Source: Streptomyces chumphonensis (GTDB taxonomy: Bacteria; Actinomycetota; Actinomycetes; Streptomycetales; Streptomycetaceae). Taken from it: a stretch of 64,000 nt of DNA. The stretch spans positions 1-64,000 of the forward strand of contig NZ_JACXYU010000015.1 of the NCBI RefSeq assembly GCF_014779715.1, written 5' to 3'. The notes under the pieces were generated by a model. It saw only the letters and a list, made by a program, of their open reading frames with translations, made no database searches and was not told the origin of the DNA. Both the position numbers and the translations under genes were made by a program. Below are positions 38,548-47,253 of the stretch, piece by piece (the stretch's first letter is position 1; each line of letters begins with the position of its first letter).

Positions 38548-39132
38548 TCAGGTGACGCGCAGCCCCGCGAAGGCCATGCGGACGACGGCGGCGGACACCT
38601 CGGGGGCCGCGGAGCCGCGCTCGGGCCGGTACCACTCCACGATCGAGTTGATCATCCCGAACAGCAGCCGCGTCGCCAGCCGCACGTCGATGTCGGCCCG
38701 CAGGTCGCCCTCGGCCGCCGCCTGCTTCAGCAGCTCCGCGACCTGCTGGTCGAACTCCCGGCGCCGCGCGAGCGCCCACCGCTCGGTGTCGGTGTTGCCG
38801 TGCACCCGCAGCAGCAGCGTGACGTAGGGCAGCTCGGCCATCAGCACCTCGGCCGTGCGCCGCGTGACGTACTCCAGCCGCTCGACGGCCCGGCCGCCCG
38901 TCGCGCCGGGCTCGGCGAGGATGCCGAACAGCCCGTCGAGCGCGCGGGCCACAGCGCGCCGCAGCAGCTCCTCCTTGCCACGCACGTGGTGGTAGATGGA
39001 CGACTTGGAGATGCCCGCGGCCTTCGAGAGGTGCTCCATGCTCGTGCCGTCGTAACCGCGCTCGTTGAACACGCGCACCGCGACGGCCAGCAGGGTGTCG
39101 GGGGTGTACGTGTCACGGCGGGCCATGGTCAC
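38548..39132 (-). CDS. TetR/AcrR regulator, PaaR-like candidate
   Basis: A 194-residue TetR repressor. The N-terminal HTH (~5-55) reads TLLAVAVRVFNERGYDGTSM then EHLSKAAGISKSSIYHHV. The C-terminal ligand domain has a long conserved TetR_C-like region ending FGMINSIVEWYRPE, similar to acyl-CoA-responsive repressors. GTG 39132 overlaps the stop of the 3-hydroxyacyl-CoA dehydrogenase gene (GTGA) and is better spaced from GGGGGGA than ATG 39126. Being second in an operon whose promoter holds a palindrome at 40701, it likely represses itself. It may also act at the identical-type site before bkd copy 2. Confidence 0.85.
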   Translation of the reverse strand: MTMARRDTYTPDTLLAVAVRVFNERGYDGTSMEHLSKAAGISKSSIYHHVRGKEELLRRAVARALDGLFGILAEPGATGGRAVERLEYVTRRTAEVLMAELPYVTLLLRVHGNTDTERWALARRREFDQQVAELLKQAAAEGDLRADIDVRLATRLLFGMINSIVEWYRPERGSAAPEVSAAVVRMAFAGLRVT

Positions 39133-40682
39133 GATTGTCCCCCCGCCGGCCCGGAGCGGCGCAGCAGCCCCTGCGAGGGGGCGTAGCGGCCGGTGGGGTA
39201 GGCGCCGTGGAGGCCGCGCAGGACGGACGCGGCCCAGCCCGCCCCGAGGGCGTCGCACCACTCCAGGGGGCCGCGCGGGTAGTTCACGCCGAGCCGCATC
39301 GCCGTGTCGACGTCCGCCTCCCCCGCCACGCCCCGGGCGACGGCGTCGGCGGCGAGGTCGGCCAGCATCGCCACCGTGCGGGCGACGACGAGGCCGGGCA
39401 CCGGCTCGATGACGCTGACCTGCTTGCCCAGGGCCTGGAAGAGCCCGGCCGCCGCCGCCCGGTCGGCCTCGGAGACGTCGTCGGCGCAGCCCAGGGCGAT
39501 GCGGGTGGCGGTGCGGTAGTCGAGGGCGAGGTCGAAGTGGATCTCGCCGGGGGCGGGGGCGCGGCCGTCGGCCAGGCGCAGCCGGGCGCCGCCGGGGAGG
39601 ACGAGGTACCCCTCGTCGGCGTGCACGGTGAGCCCGGTGTGCGACGCGTCCGCCGGGACGACGCCGATGCCCGCGTCGGCCAGCAGCTCCGGCAGGACGG
39701 CGGCCGGGCCGAGGGAGCCGTGCACGGTGACCTGGCGGGGCGCCGGGTGCCGGGGTGCGGTGTGCGGCGCGGGCCGCTCGGCGTTCCCCGCCGCCTCCCC
39801 CGCCGCCTCCCCGTGCGGGAACCAGCCGTGGCCGGACTTGCGGCCGAGCCGCCCGGCCTCCACCAGCCGCCGCTGCGCGAGTGAGGGCGTGAACTTGGGG
39901 TCCTGGAAGAACGCCTCCCAGACACTGCGGGTCACGGCCTCGTTGACGTCCTGCCCGATGAGGTCGGTCAGCTCGAACGGCCCCATGCGGAAGCCGCCGC
40001 TCTCGCGCAGCACGGCGTCCAGGGTGGCGGGGTCGGCGGCGCGCTCCTCCAGCAGCCGGAACGCCTCGGCGTAGAAGGGCCGGGCCACCCGGTTGACGAT
40101 GAAGCCGGGGGTGTCGGTGCAGCGCACCGGGGTCTTGCCCCAGGCGGCGGCCAGCTCGCCGGCCCGGACGGCGGTCGCCTCGTCGGTGGCGTGGCCGCTG
40201 ACGACCTCCACCAGCGGCAGCAGCGGCGCGGGGTTGAAGAAGTGCAGCCCCACGAACCGGCCGGGGCGCCGCAGCGCGCCCGCGATGGCCGTGACCGACA
40301 GCGAGGAGGTGTTCGTCGCGAGCAGGCAGGTGTCGGCGACGACGGACTCCAGCGCCTCGAAGAGCAGCTGCTTGGCGCCCAGGTCCTCCAGGACCGCCTC
40401 CACGACGAGCCCGGCGTCGGCCAGGTCGCCCAGCTCCTCGGCGGCGTGCAGCCGGCCCGCCGCCGCGTCACGCTCGGCCGCCGTCATGCGGCCCTTGGCC
40501 ACCAGCCGGTCGAGCCGGGCGGTGACGGCCCCGGCGGCCTGCTCGGCGCGGCCGGGCGCCACGTCGTGCAGCCGCACCCGGTGCCCGGCGACGAGCGCGA
40601 CCTGGGCGATGCCCTGGCCCATCGTTCCCGTCCCGACGACCGCCACGGTCCCCGCGTCCGGCGCGTTCTCCACGCTGGCCAT
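39129..40682 (-). CDS. 3-hydroxyacyl-CoA dehydrogenase (PaaH/FadB2-like)
   Basis: A 517-residue NAD-dependent 3-hydroxyacyl-CoA dehydrogenase. N-terminal Rossmann GTGTMGQGIAQ (~17-27), then the substrate region LLATNTSSLSV and GLHFFNPAPLLPLVE, which holds the catalytic His-Glu pair of the family. Two C-terminal 3HCDH_C-like domains (~190-290 and ~400-510) are present; the doubled form is typical of PaaH/PaaC enzymes of phenylacetate breakdown. An Ala/Pro/His-rich insert separates them. Divergent from paaN and coupled to a TetR gene, which supports phenylacetate or beta-oxidation use. ATG 40682. Confidence 0.88.
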   Translation of the reverse strand: MASVENAPDAGTVAVVGTGTMGQGIAQVALVAGHRVRLHDVAPGRAEQAAGAVTARLDRLVAKGRMTAAERDAAAGRLHAAEELGDLADAGLVVEAVLEDLGAKQLLFEALESVVADTCLLATNTSSLSVTAIAGALRRPGRFVGLHFFNPAPLLPLVEVVSGHATDEATAVRAGELAAAWGKTPVRCTDTPGFIVNRVARPFYAEAFRLLEERAADPATLDAVLRESGGFRMGPFELTDLIGQDVNEAVTRSVWEAFFQDPKFTPSLAQRRLVEAGRLGRKSGHGWFPHGEAAGEAAGNAERPAPHTAPRHPAPRQVTVHGSLGPAAVLPELLADAGIGVVPADASHTGLTVHADEGYLVLPGGARLRLADGRAPAPGEIHFDLALDYRTATRIALGCADDVSEADRAAAAGLFQALGKQVSVIEPVPGLVVARTVAMLADLAADAVARGVAGEADVDTAMRLGVNYPRGPLEWCDALGAGWAASVLRGLHGAYPTGRYAPSQGLLRRSGPAGGQS

Positions 40683-40700
40683 TTCAGCCCCCTTGTCCCG

Positions 40701-40714
40701 ACCGATCGTTCGGT
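40701..40714. promoter_or_regulatory. TetR (PaaR-type) operator candidate
   Basis: ACCGATCGTTCGGT between divergent paaN and the 3-hydroxyacyl-CoA dehydrogenase/TetR operon. It matches ACCG-NN-CG-NN-CGGT, which I recall as the core of the PaaR operator in Corynebacterium. It is 19 nt upstream of the 40682 start and 55 nt upstream of paaN. Confidence 0.7.
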
Positions 40715-40768
40715 TACTCTAACGGTGTCCGCAAGCCCGCGCCCAGCTCGACGAGGAGTTGGTCTTCG

Positions 40769-42463
40769 ATGACCACCGCGCTCACCGCCAGGCAGCTGAT
40801 CGACCAGCACCGTCCCACACTCGACCAGGCTCTGGAGACCCTCCGCACCCGGGCGTACTGGTCACCGTTCCCCGAACATCCGAAGGCCTACGGCGAGAAC
40901 GGCTCGCTCGGCCCCGCCGAGGGCCAGACCGCCTTCGATGCCCTGCGCGACGCGCGCTTCGAGCTCGACCAGCCCGGCACCCGGGGCTGGACGGGCGGCG
41001 AGACCTCCCCCTACGGCTTCCCCCTCGGCATCGAGTACCCCACCCCGGACGTCGACGTGCTGCTGCCCGCGATGCGGGAGGCGATGCCCGCCTGGCGGGA
41101 CGCCGGACCGGAGGCCAGGGCCGCCGTCTGCCTGGAGATCCTGACCCGGATCAACGCGCGCACGCACGAGTTCGCCCAGGCCGTCATGCACACCAGCGGG
41201 CAGGCCTACATGATGGCGATGCAGGCCGGCGGCCCGCACGCGCAGGACCGCGGCCTGGAGGCCGTGGCGTACGCCTACGCCGAGCAGACCCGCACCCCGG
41301 CCGCCGCCGTCACGTGGAGCAAGCCGCAGGGCAAGCGCGACCCGCTGGAGCTGACCAAGGAGTTCACCGCCGTGCCGCGCGGCGTGGCCCTCGTCATCGG
41401 CTGCAACACCTTCCCCACCTGGAACGGCTACCCCGGCGTCTTCGCCTCCCTGGCCACCGGCAACGCCGTCCTCGTCAAGCCGCACCCGCGCGCCGTCCTG
41501 CCGCTCGCGCTGACCGTGCGCGTCGCCCGGGAGACCCTCGCCGAGGCCGGCTTCGACCCGAACCTCGTCGCGCTCGCCGCCGAGCGGGACGGCGAGGGCA
41601 TCGCGAAGACGCTCGCGGTGCGCCCCGAGGTCCGCATCGTCGACTACACCGGCTCCACCGCCTTCGGCGACTGGCTGGAGGCCAACGCCCGGCAGGCGCA
41701 GGTCTTCACCGAGAAGGCGGGCGTCAACACGATCCTCTTCCACTCCACCGACGACTACCGCGGCATGCTCGCCAACGTCGCCTTCTCGCTGTCCCTCTAC
41801 AGCGGCCAGATGTGCACCACCCCCCAGAACCTGCTCATCCCCCGCCACGGCATCGAGACGGACGCCGGGCCCAGGACGTACGAGGAGGTCGTCGCCGACC
41901 TCGCGGGCGCGGTCGACAAGCTGCTGGGCGACGACGCCCGCGCCACCGCCCTGCTGGGCGCGATCGTCAACCCGGGCGTCGCCGAGCGGCTGGACGGCGC
42001 CGCCTCGCTGGGCGAGGTGGCGCTCGCCTCCCGCACGGTCGAGCACCCCGACTTCCCCGACGCGACGGTACGCACGCCCGTCATCGTGAAGCTGGACGGC
42101 GCCAAGCCGGAGGCGGAGGCCGCCTACCTCAGCGAGTGCTTCGGCCCGGTGTCCTTCGCCGTCGCCGTCGACTCCACCGACGACGCCGTCGCGCTGCTGC
42201 GCCGCACCATCCGCGAGCAGGGCGCCATGACCATCGGCGCCTACACCACGGACGCCGCGACGGAGCGCCTGGTCGAGGACGCCTGCCTGGAGGAGTGCGC
42301 CCAGCTCTCCCTCAACCTCACCGGCGGCGTGTACGTCAACCAGACCGCCGCGTTCTCCGACTTCCACGGCTCCGGCGGCAACCCCGCCGCGAACGCGACG
42401 CTGTGCGACGCGGCGTTCGTCGCCCCGCGCTTCCGCATGGTCGAGGTCCGCCGCCAGGCTTGA
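40769..42463 (+). CDS. paaN: Phenylacetic acid degradation protein PaaN
   Basis: A 564-residue PaaN-type aldehyde dehydrogenase superfamily protein. In phenylacetate catabolism the dehydrogenase acts after epoxide-ring isomerisation; stand-alone actinobacterial PaaN proteins lack the fused hydratase. Seen here: the NAD-binding VIGCNTFPTWNGYPG and GNAVLVKPHPRAVLP, the Glu-containing VFTEKAGVN, and catalytic Cys in SLYSGQMCTTPQN. ATG 40769 has GAGGAG 10 nt upstream. The rest of the paa set (paaABCDE) is not in this window. Confidence 0.92.
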   Translation: MTTALTARQLIDQHRPTLDQALETLRTRAYWSPFPEHPKAYGENGSLGPAEGQTAFDALRDARFELDQPGTRGWTGGETSPYGFPLGIEYPTPDVDVLLPAMREAMPAWRDAGPEARAAVCLEILTRINARTHEFAQAVMHTSGQAYMMAMQAGGPHAQDRGLEAVAYAYAEQTRTPAAAVTWSKPQGKRDPLELTKEFTAVPRGVALVIGCNTFPTWNGYPGVFASLATGNAVLVKPHPRAVLPLALTVRVARETLAEAGFDPNLVALAAERDGEGIAKTLAVRPEVRIVDYTGSTAFGDWLEANARQAQVFTEKAGVNTILFHSTDDYRGMLANVAFSLSLYSGQMCTTPQNLLIPRHGIETDAGPRTYEEVVADLAGAVDKLLGDDARATALLGAIVNPGVAERLDGAASLGEVALASRTVEHPDFPDATVRTPVIVKLDGAKPEAEAAYLSECFGPVSFAVAVDSTDDAVALLRRTIREQGAMTIGAYTTDAATERLVEDACLEECAQLSLNLTGGVYVNQTAAFSDFHGSGGNPAANATLCDAAFVAPRFRMVEVRRQA

Positions 42464-42486
42464 CCCCGCCGCCGCCACGCAGCCCC

Positions 42487-42523
42487 GGCCCGCCCGCGCG
42501 CCCCTACCCCGCGCGGGCGGGCC
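42487..42523. terminator. Bidirectional terminator
   Basis: A perfect 14-bp stem (42487-42500 with 42510-42523) between convergent paaN and the Uma2-family gene. Confidence 0.85.
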
Positions 42524-42541
42524 CGCGTCCGGCCGGAAGCC

Positions 42542-43117
42542 TCAGGGCGTGCCGTAGCGCGGCAGAGCGGCGGTGTCCAGCACCACACCGAGCGGCTCCG
42601 GCAGGGGCACATCCTCGCCGAACTCGCCGTGCAACACCCCTTGGTACTCACCGCCCTTGGGTCGGCTGTACAGCGCCCACAGGCCGCGTCGCGGATCGAT
42701 GCTCAGCAGCAGCCCGACACCCGCCGCGGCGTACCACGCGCCCTTTCCGGCGATGTCCTTCGCGCGCTCGGAGGTGGAGATCACCTCGACCGCGAGCTCC
42801 ACGTCGCCGGGGTCCGCGAGCCAGTCGTCGTCCTGGTCCCACTCCTCGGGCAGCAGGACGAGGTCGGGAGTGCAGTAGTCGTCCGCGTCATCGGGGAACG
42901 CGATGGACGACACCTCGTACGCACCCAGCCCCGTCGGCAACACGGGTTCGAGCTGCCTCCGCAGCCGCCGGATCACCCCCGCGTGCTTGCCCCGGCGGGT
43001 CGGGGACATCACCAGCTTTCCTCCCAGAATCTCGACACGCAGACCGGTCGCCCGCTCGATCTCTTCGGCAACGGTGCGCAGATTGCCGGGGCGTGCGCTC
43101 ATGGCAGGCATCGTCAC
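42542..43117 (-). CDS. Uma2 family endonuclease-like protein
   Basis: A 191-residue DUF820/Uma2-fold protein, related to PD-(D/E)xK nucleases. The core motif is seen as PDLVLLP followed by VELAVEVISTSERAKDIAGK, i.e. D...(E)VxSxx...K. These are very numerous in streptomycetes and have no agreed role. GTG 43117 is chosen because GGAGG lies 7 nt upstream; ATGs at 43111 and 43102 are in frame. The gene stands alone between terminator and TrmH gene. Confidence 0.85.
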   Translation of the reverse strand: MTMPAMSARPGNLRTVAEEIERATGLRVEILGGKLVMSPTRRGKHAGVIRRLRRQLEPVLPTGLGAYEVSSIAFPDDADDYCTPDLVLLPEEWDQDDDWLADPGDVELAVEVISTSERAKDIAGKGAWYAAAGVGLLLSIDPRRGLWALYSRPKGGEYQGVLHGEFGEDVPLPEPLGVVLDTAALPRYGTP

Positions 43118-43184
43118 GTCGTGGCCTCCGCTCCGTGTCGGGAAGAAGCACGGCAGGTCCGCACCGTACGTGCGCGGCGTCGGG

Positions 43185-43976
43185 TCAGGTGGGTGGGCGG
43201 GTGGCGCACCAGTGGTAGAGGGTCATGGCGGTGCTGGTGGCGAGGTTGTAACTGGAGACCTGCGGGCGCATGGGCAGGGCCAGCAGGTGATCGGCCCGCG
43301 CCCGCAACTCCGCCGAGACGCCGTGCCGTTCGGTACCGAACGCGAGGACGGCGTCATCCGGCAGCACCGCCTCGCGCAGGTCGGTGCCCGCCGGGTCCAG
43401 CACGTACAGCGGGCCGGGCGGCAGCGCGCCCGTCTCCACCCGCTCGACGGCGGTCGCGTAGTGCAGCCCCGCCCCGCCGCGCACGGCCGCCGGGTGCCAC
43501 GGGTCGGTGGGCCCGGTGGTGACGACGCCGGTGATCCCGAGCCCCGCCGCCAGCCGGACGACGGCGCCCACGTTCCCCAGGTTGCGCGGGTCCTCCAGCA
43601 GGACGACGGGCGCCGACCGGGGCCGGGCGCCGAGCGCGGCCAGGTTGGCGGCCCGGTCGCGGCGGGCGGCGAGCGCGGCGACGCCGGTGGGGTGCAGGCG
43701 CGGCACGAGCGTCCGCAGCACCTCGCCGTCCACCTCGACGGCCGCCGCCGTCAGGCGCTCCGCGACGTCCGGCGCCAGCTCGGCGGCCAGCTCCCGCAGC
43801 CCGGCGGCGTCCCGCGTCAGGACGGCGTGGACGTCGGCCCGAAAGCGCAGGGCGTGCTTGACCGCGTGGAAGCCGTCGAGCAGCACGGCGCCGCCCGCCG
43901 CCGCCCGCCACGCGCGGACGGCCCGCCCGGGGTCGTCGTCCGTACGCCCGGCGCCCGCGGTGTTCTCCCTGCTCAC
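43185..43976 (-). CDS. TrmH/SpoU family RNA 2'-O-methyltransferase
   Basis: A 263-residue SPOUT methyltransferase that methylates ribose 2'-OH in rRNA or tRNA. The three trefoil-knot motifs are present: LLEDPRNLGNVGAVVRLA, AFGTERHGVS and PMRPQVSSYNLATSTAMTLY. The last one reads 'SSYN' where most members have 'SLNVS'. An N-terminal substrate-binding domain occupies ~1-115. GTG 43976. It could be the 23S rRNA TsnR-like group, but the target base cannot be inferred. Confidence 0.87.
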   Translation of the reverse strand: MSRENTAGAGRTDDDPGRAVRAWRAAAGGAVLLDGFHAVKHALRFRADVHAVLTRDAAGLRELAAELAPDVAERLTAAAVEVDGEVLRTLVPRLHPTGVAALAARRDRAANLAALGARPRSAPVVLLEDPRNLGNVGAVVRLAAGLGITGVVTTGPTDPWHPAAVRGGAGLHYATAVERVETGALPPGPLYVLDPAGTDLREAVLPDDAVLAFGTERHGVSAELRARADHLLALPMRPQVSSYNLATSTAMTLYHWCATRPPT

Positions 43977-44022
43977 CCGCGCAAGGGTAGCGAGGTGGCG
44001 AGGTCGCGAGCGGGCCCGACGG

Positions 44023-45228
44023 TCACTCCACGGCGAGGACCATCCCGCTGCGCGGCCGGGTGGGGATGTGGCCGAGGGGAATGGCCAGGTCCTGCTGCGG
44101 CACCGTGTACGACAGCCCGGCGAGCCGGGCGGCCAGCGCGGCGATCAGGGCGCGGGTGGCGTCCTCGCCGGGGCAGCGGTGGCCGGTCGCCGCGTCGCCC
44201 CCGCCCTGCGGCACGAGGACGTCCGGCGCGATGTCGCCGTGCCGGAAGCGGTCGGGGCGGAAGGTGTACGGGTCGCCCCACACCTCGGCGTCGTGGTTCT
44301 GCCCGTACAGGTCCAGCAGGAGGAGCGTCCCGGCGGGGATGTGCTCGCCCTCCCACGTCAGGTCGGTCGCGGCCCGCCCGGCCACGAACGGCGCGAACGG
44401 GTAGAAGCGCCGCACCTCGTCGGCGAACGCGTAGGCGTGGTCGGCGTCGGCCAGCCGCTCCCGGTGCGCGGGCCACCGGTGCAGGGCGTGTGCGGCGAAG
44501 GCCGCGTACCAGGCCACGGCGACGGTCGGGCGCAGGACGTTCAGCACCTCGACGGCGGCCGTGTCGGCGGGCAGGAGGGAGCCGTCCGCGTCCCGGTGCC
44601 AGGCGATGCGGGCGAGCCCGGAGTCCTCCGGCACGGGGGCCGAGCCCCGGCGGACGTCCGCCACGAGCCCGGCCAGCCACGCCTCCCGCTCCTTGCGGGC
44701 CCTGCGGGCCCGCCAGTGCCGGGGCCCGGCCGTCGCGAAGCCGTCGACCATGGCCAGCAGGTCGGCCGCGAGGGGCCGCACCTCCTGCCCCGCGACGGGC
44801 ACGCCCGCCCACCGCGTGACCGCGCGCGTCAGCACGACGCCCGCCTCGTCGAACAACACGATCGTGTCCTGCTCCCGCCAGCCGGGCACGGCCTCCTCCC
44901 ACGCCAGCGCGAACTGCTCCGCGAGCGCCTCCACCCCCTCCGGCGACGCCGCCACCCGCATCAGCAGGGCCTTGCGCTCCCGGTGCGCCTCCCCGTCGAG
45001 CCCCTGCACACCGCCGTGGCCGAACAGGGTCGCCACCACCGGCTCGGGCAGCGCCCCGCGCCGCCGCACGTGGCGCTCGTCGTAGAAGAAGCGCACCGCC
45101 TCCACCCCGCGCAGGGCGACGGCCCGCTGTCCCATGAGCCGGGTCCGGACGATCGGGCCGGTGTGCGCCCGCCACCGGTCGGGCAACCAGGCGTAGCCCT
45201 CGGAGGCGAGGGCGAGTGTGCTGTCCAT
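44023..45228 (-). CDS. CYP152-like cytochrome P450 peroxygenase
   Basis: A 401-residue P450 of the CYP152 fatty-acid peroxygenase type, which uses H2O2 instead of a reductase. Diagnostic features: heme thiolate C352 in GGGDAATGHRCPGE, the helix-I Arg-Pro pair R233-P234 (VLRPTVAVAWY) replacing the usual acid-alcohol pair, and LFGHGGVQGLDGEAHRERKA. The residue aligned with OleT His85 / BSbeta Gln85 is Q75, so hydroxylation of fatty acids is more likely than decarboxylation to alkenes. ATG 45228. Divergent from the gene at 45364. Confidence 0.88.
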   Translation of the reverse strand: MDSTLALASEGYAWLPDRWRAHTGPIVRTRLMGQRAVALRGVEAVRFFYDERHVRRRGALPEPVVATLFGHGGVQGLDGEAHRERKALLMRVAASPEGVEALAEQFALAWEEAVPGWREQDTIVLFDEAGVVLTRAVTRWAGVPVAGQEVRPLAADLLAMVDGFATAGPRHWRARRARKEREAWLAGLVADVRRGSAPVPEDSGLARIAWHRDADGSLLPADTAAVEVLNVLRPTVAVAWYAAFAAHALHRWPAHRERLADADHAYAFADEVRRFYPFAPFVAGRAATDLTWEGEHIPAGTLLLLDLYGQNHDAEVWGDPYTFRPDRFRHGDIAPDVLVPQGGGDAATGHRCPGEDATRALIAALAARLAGLSYTVPQQDLAIPLGHIPTRPRSGMVLAVE

Positions 45229-45348
45229 GGCGCCGGGGTTGCCCGTACGGCCCACCTGAAACGGCGGGCGCGCCGCCGCGGGCTCCACCCGCCGAGGCCG
45301 CACCGCTCCGGGGCGGCACCCTCCCGGCGCCGCACGAGACCCCCGGGT

Positions 45349-45360
45349 GAACAATTGTTC
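45349..45360. promoter_or_regulatory. SOS-box-like palindrome
   Basis: GAACAATTGTTC is a perfect 12-bp palindrome of the GAAC-N4-GTTC type used by LexA in Gram-positive bacteria, 3 nt before ATG 45364 and ~120 nt from the P450 start. The flanks are TGAAC / GTTCG, one-sided match to the fuller consensus. Confidence 0.5.
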
Positions 45361-45363
45361 GCC

Positions 45364-45900
45364 ATGTACACCGACCCGAACCACGCGTTCCTGGCCTCCG
45401 TCGAGCAGCGGCTGGCGGCCGACGGCTGCGCGCCCCGCTGGGACGACTGGGGCGGCGCCCCCGTCCTCGTCGGGCGCCGCACCGAGTTCCAGTGGGGCTG
45501 GATGGCGACCAAGCTGCACCTGTTCACCGTCGCGACGGCCGTCCCCGAGATCACCCTGCCGCTCGTCGAACGGTTCACCCAGGACGCCATGGCCTACGCC
45601 AAGCAGCACCGGGGCAGCATGGTCACGGACTTCCGCAACGGTGCGGCCGTCTTCCCGGTGCTGGTCTCCCCGCGCGTGGAGCGGGCCGCGACGGCCTGGG
45701 CCGAACAGGACCAGCGCAGCCGGCTGTCCTGTTTCGCCCGCCCGGTCGTCGTGGACACCACGCACGGCTACCTCGGCTACTTCCGGGGCAGCGCCGTGAT
45801 GGGCCTCATCTACTCCGACCACCTGGTGCGCAAGGCCGCGCAGTACTTCCACCCGCAGCCCCCGCACCCGCAGCACCCCCACCCGCACGCCCCCCGCTGA
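45364..45900 (+). CDS. Conserved protein of unknown function
   Basis: A 178-residue, probably soluble protein that I cannot place in a family. It has a compact alpha/beta composition (RTEFQWGWMATKLHLFTVAT, LVERFTQDAMAYAKQHRGSM), no signal peptide, and a His/Pro-rich tail (HPQPPHPQHPHPHAPR) able to bind metal. No Shine-Dalgarno sequence precedes ATG 45364; instead a perfect GAAC-N4-GTTC palindrome lies 3 nt upstream, so the message may be leaderless or start elsewhere. DNA-damage control is a hypothesis only. Confidence 0.7.
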   Translation: MYTDPNHAFLASVEQRLAADGCAPRWDDWGGAPVLVGRRTEFQWGWMATKLHLFTVATAVPEITLPLVERFTQDAMAYAKQHRGSMVTDFRNGAAVFPVLVSPRVERAATAWAEQDQRSRLSCFARPVVVDTTHGYLGYFRGSAVMGLIYSDHLVRKAAQYFHPQPPHPQHPHPHAPR

Positions 45901-45955
45901 CGGCCGGGGTGCGACAGGCCGCCGGGCTCCGGTGGTCGGTGCCGGTGCCGGGCCG

Positions 45956-47104
45956 TCACGGCGCCGGCGGCACCCGCAGATCCGTGCAGCCCCCACGCCG
46001 GACCTGGTCCTCGGCGAACGCCGTCACGTACCCGCGCAGCCGCTCGCGCCACTCCCTCTTCTGGGCCTCCGTCCGTGGTTCGGCGTCCTCCCCCTCCTCC
46101 CGGTAGGGACTCTCGTAGTCCCACGCGGCGTAGCCGACGTTCTCGTCCTCGCACCTGGCGACCGCCCACGCCCGATGATCGGTGAGTTCGGGCTCCCAGG
46201 TGGCGCCCCTGTTGAGCCCCGACGACGGTGTGCGGACGTGGTGGTACATCTCCCGCATCTCCCCCGCCCACTCGCCGCGCCAGCTGGTGAGTTCGACGAG
46301 CGGCCGTCCACGGTCCGCGCGATTCCCGTGCCCATCCCCCGGTGCGTGCAGGGTGCACCGGCCCACGAGGCCGCCGTCCGCGACGGCCATCTGGACCACC
46401 CCGTCGGGCCCCGCCCCCGGGACGCGCGCGGTCGTGAGTGAGCCGCAGGCCGTTCCCTCCGCCTGCGCGCGGGGAACGTACGCGCCCTGCTCCGGGACCG
46501 CACCCTCCTGCGGCGCGGGCAGCGGCTCACCACCGCAGCCCAGCTTCTCGGTCATCTCGTTCGTCATCCGGACGGCGAGCCGCAACATGGCCGCCTTCTC
46601 CGCACGGCTGGAGGCCAAGTACGTCCAGGTGCTCACCAGGAGCCGGTGACGCTCCCCACCCTCGGCACGGCCGGGGCACTCCGGCATGAGGTGGACCAGG
46701 CTGTTGTTGTTCTCGAACCCGGGGAGCCCGTCGGGCAGCGCCGCGTACGGCATGTAGGCGGACCAGGCGTAGGGAACCTCGCGCTCCGGTCCACGGGAAG
46801 AGGCGTCCACCGCGACAACGACCGTGCCTTGGTCACTTCGCAGCACGCATGCGTACCGACCGGCCTCCGCGTCGAAGGACTGCTCGTTCGAATCGAGCAG
46901 CACGCCCTTCCGCACGATCTCCAGGTCGTCGGCGGGCAGCTCGCCCCCGCACGCCTGGCGGGCCAGCCACCACTGCTCCACCGGCGCCCGGACCGAGAGC
47001 CCGAGCACGACCAGGACGGCCAGCACCCCTCCCACGCTCCACAACGTCCGGCGGTGCCGCCACGCCCAACTCTCCACACGTCCCCCGTCATCGAACCCGT
47101 GCAC
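45956..47104 (-). CDS. Membrane-anchored eight-cysteine protein, second copy
   Basis: A 382-residue protein of unknown function. After a short basic segment (SWAWRHRR) a hydrophobic helix (~20-40) anchors it; the rest should be outside. Eight cysteines appear in order: QACGG, YACV, PECP, LGCGG, TACGS, GRCT, ARCED, GGCTD. The number, order and overall length match the protein at 6338-7429, although the sequences have drifted far, so they look like members of one exported family. Start is uncertain between GTG 47104 and GTG 47077; both have G-rich leaders. No WXG gene is next to this copy. Confidence 0.7.
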   Translation of the reverse strand: MHGFDDGGRVESWAWRHRRTLWSVGGVLAVLVVLGLSVRAPVEQWWLARQACGGELPADDLEIVRKGVLLDSNEQSFDAEAGRYACVLRSDQGTVVVAVDASSRGPEREVPYAWSAYMPYAALPDGLPGFENNNSLVHLMPECPGRAEGGERHRLLVSTWTYLASSRAEKAAMLRLAVRMTNEMTEKLGCGGEPLPAPQEGAVPEQGAYVPRAQAEGTACGSLTTARVPGAGPDGVVQMAVADGGLVGRCTLHAPGDGHGNRADRGRPLVELTSWRGEWAGEMREMYHHVRTPSSGLNRGATWEPELTDHRAWAVARCEDENVGYAAWDYESPYREEGEDAEPRTEAQKREWRERLRGYVTAFAEDQVRRGGCTDLRVPPAP

Positions 47105-47253
47105 CCTGCTCCGCCAGTCTGCAAGCCCCACCCCCCGCACCCTCAGGCCGGGGTGGCCACCGCACACCCCCGCACGCCCCCTCGCGCCCTTGCCGTGCGA
47201 CCCGAAGCAATGTCACCCTCCGTAGTGTCACGCTGAGAGACGGAGGAGTCACC

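Noticed and set aside
43327..43342. Palindrome CGTTCGGTACCGAACG
   Set aside because: It lies inside the TrmH motif-2 coding region (FGTERHG), away from promoters; symmetry follows from codon use.
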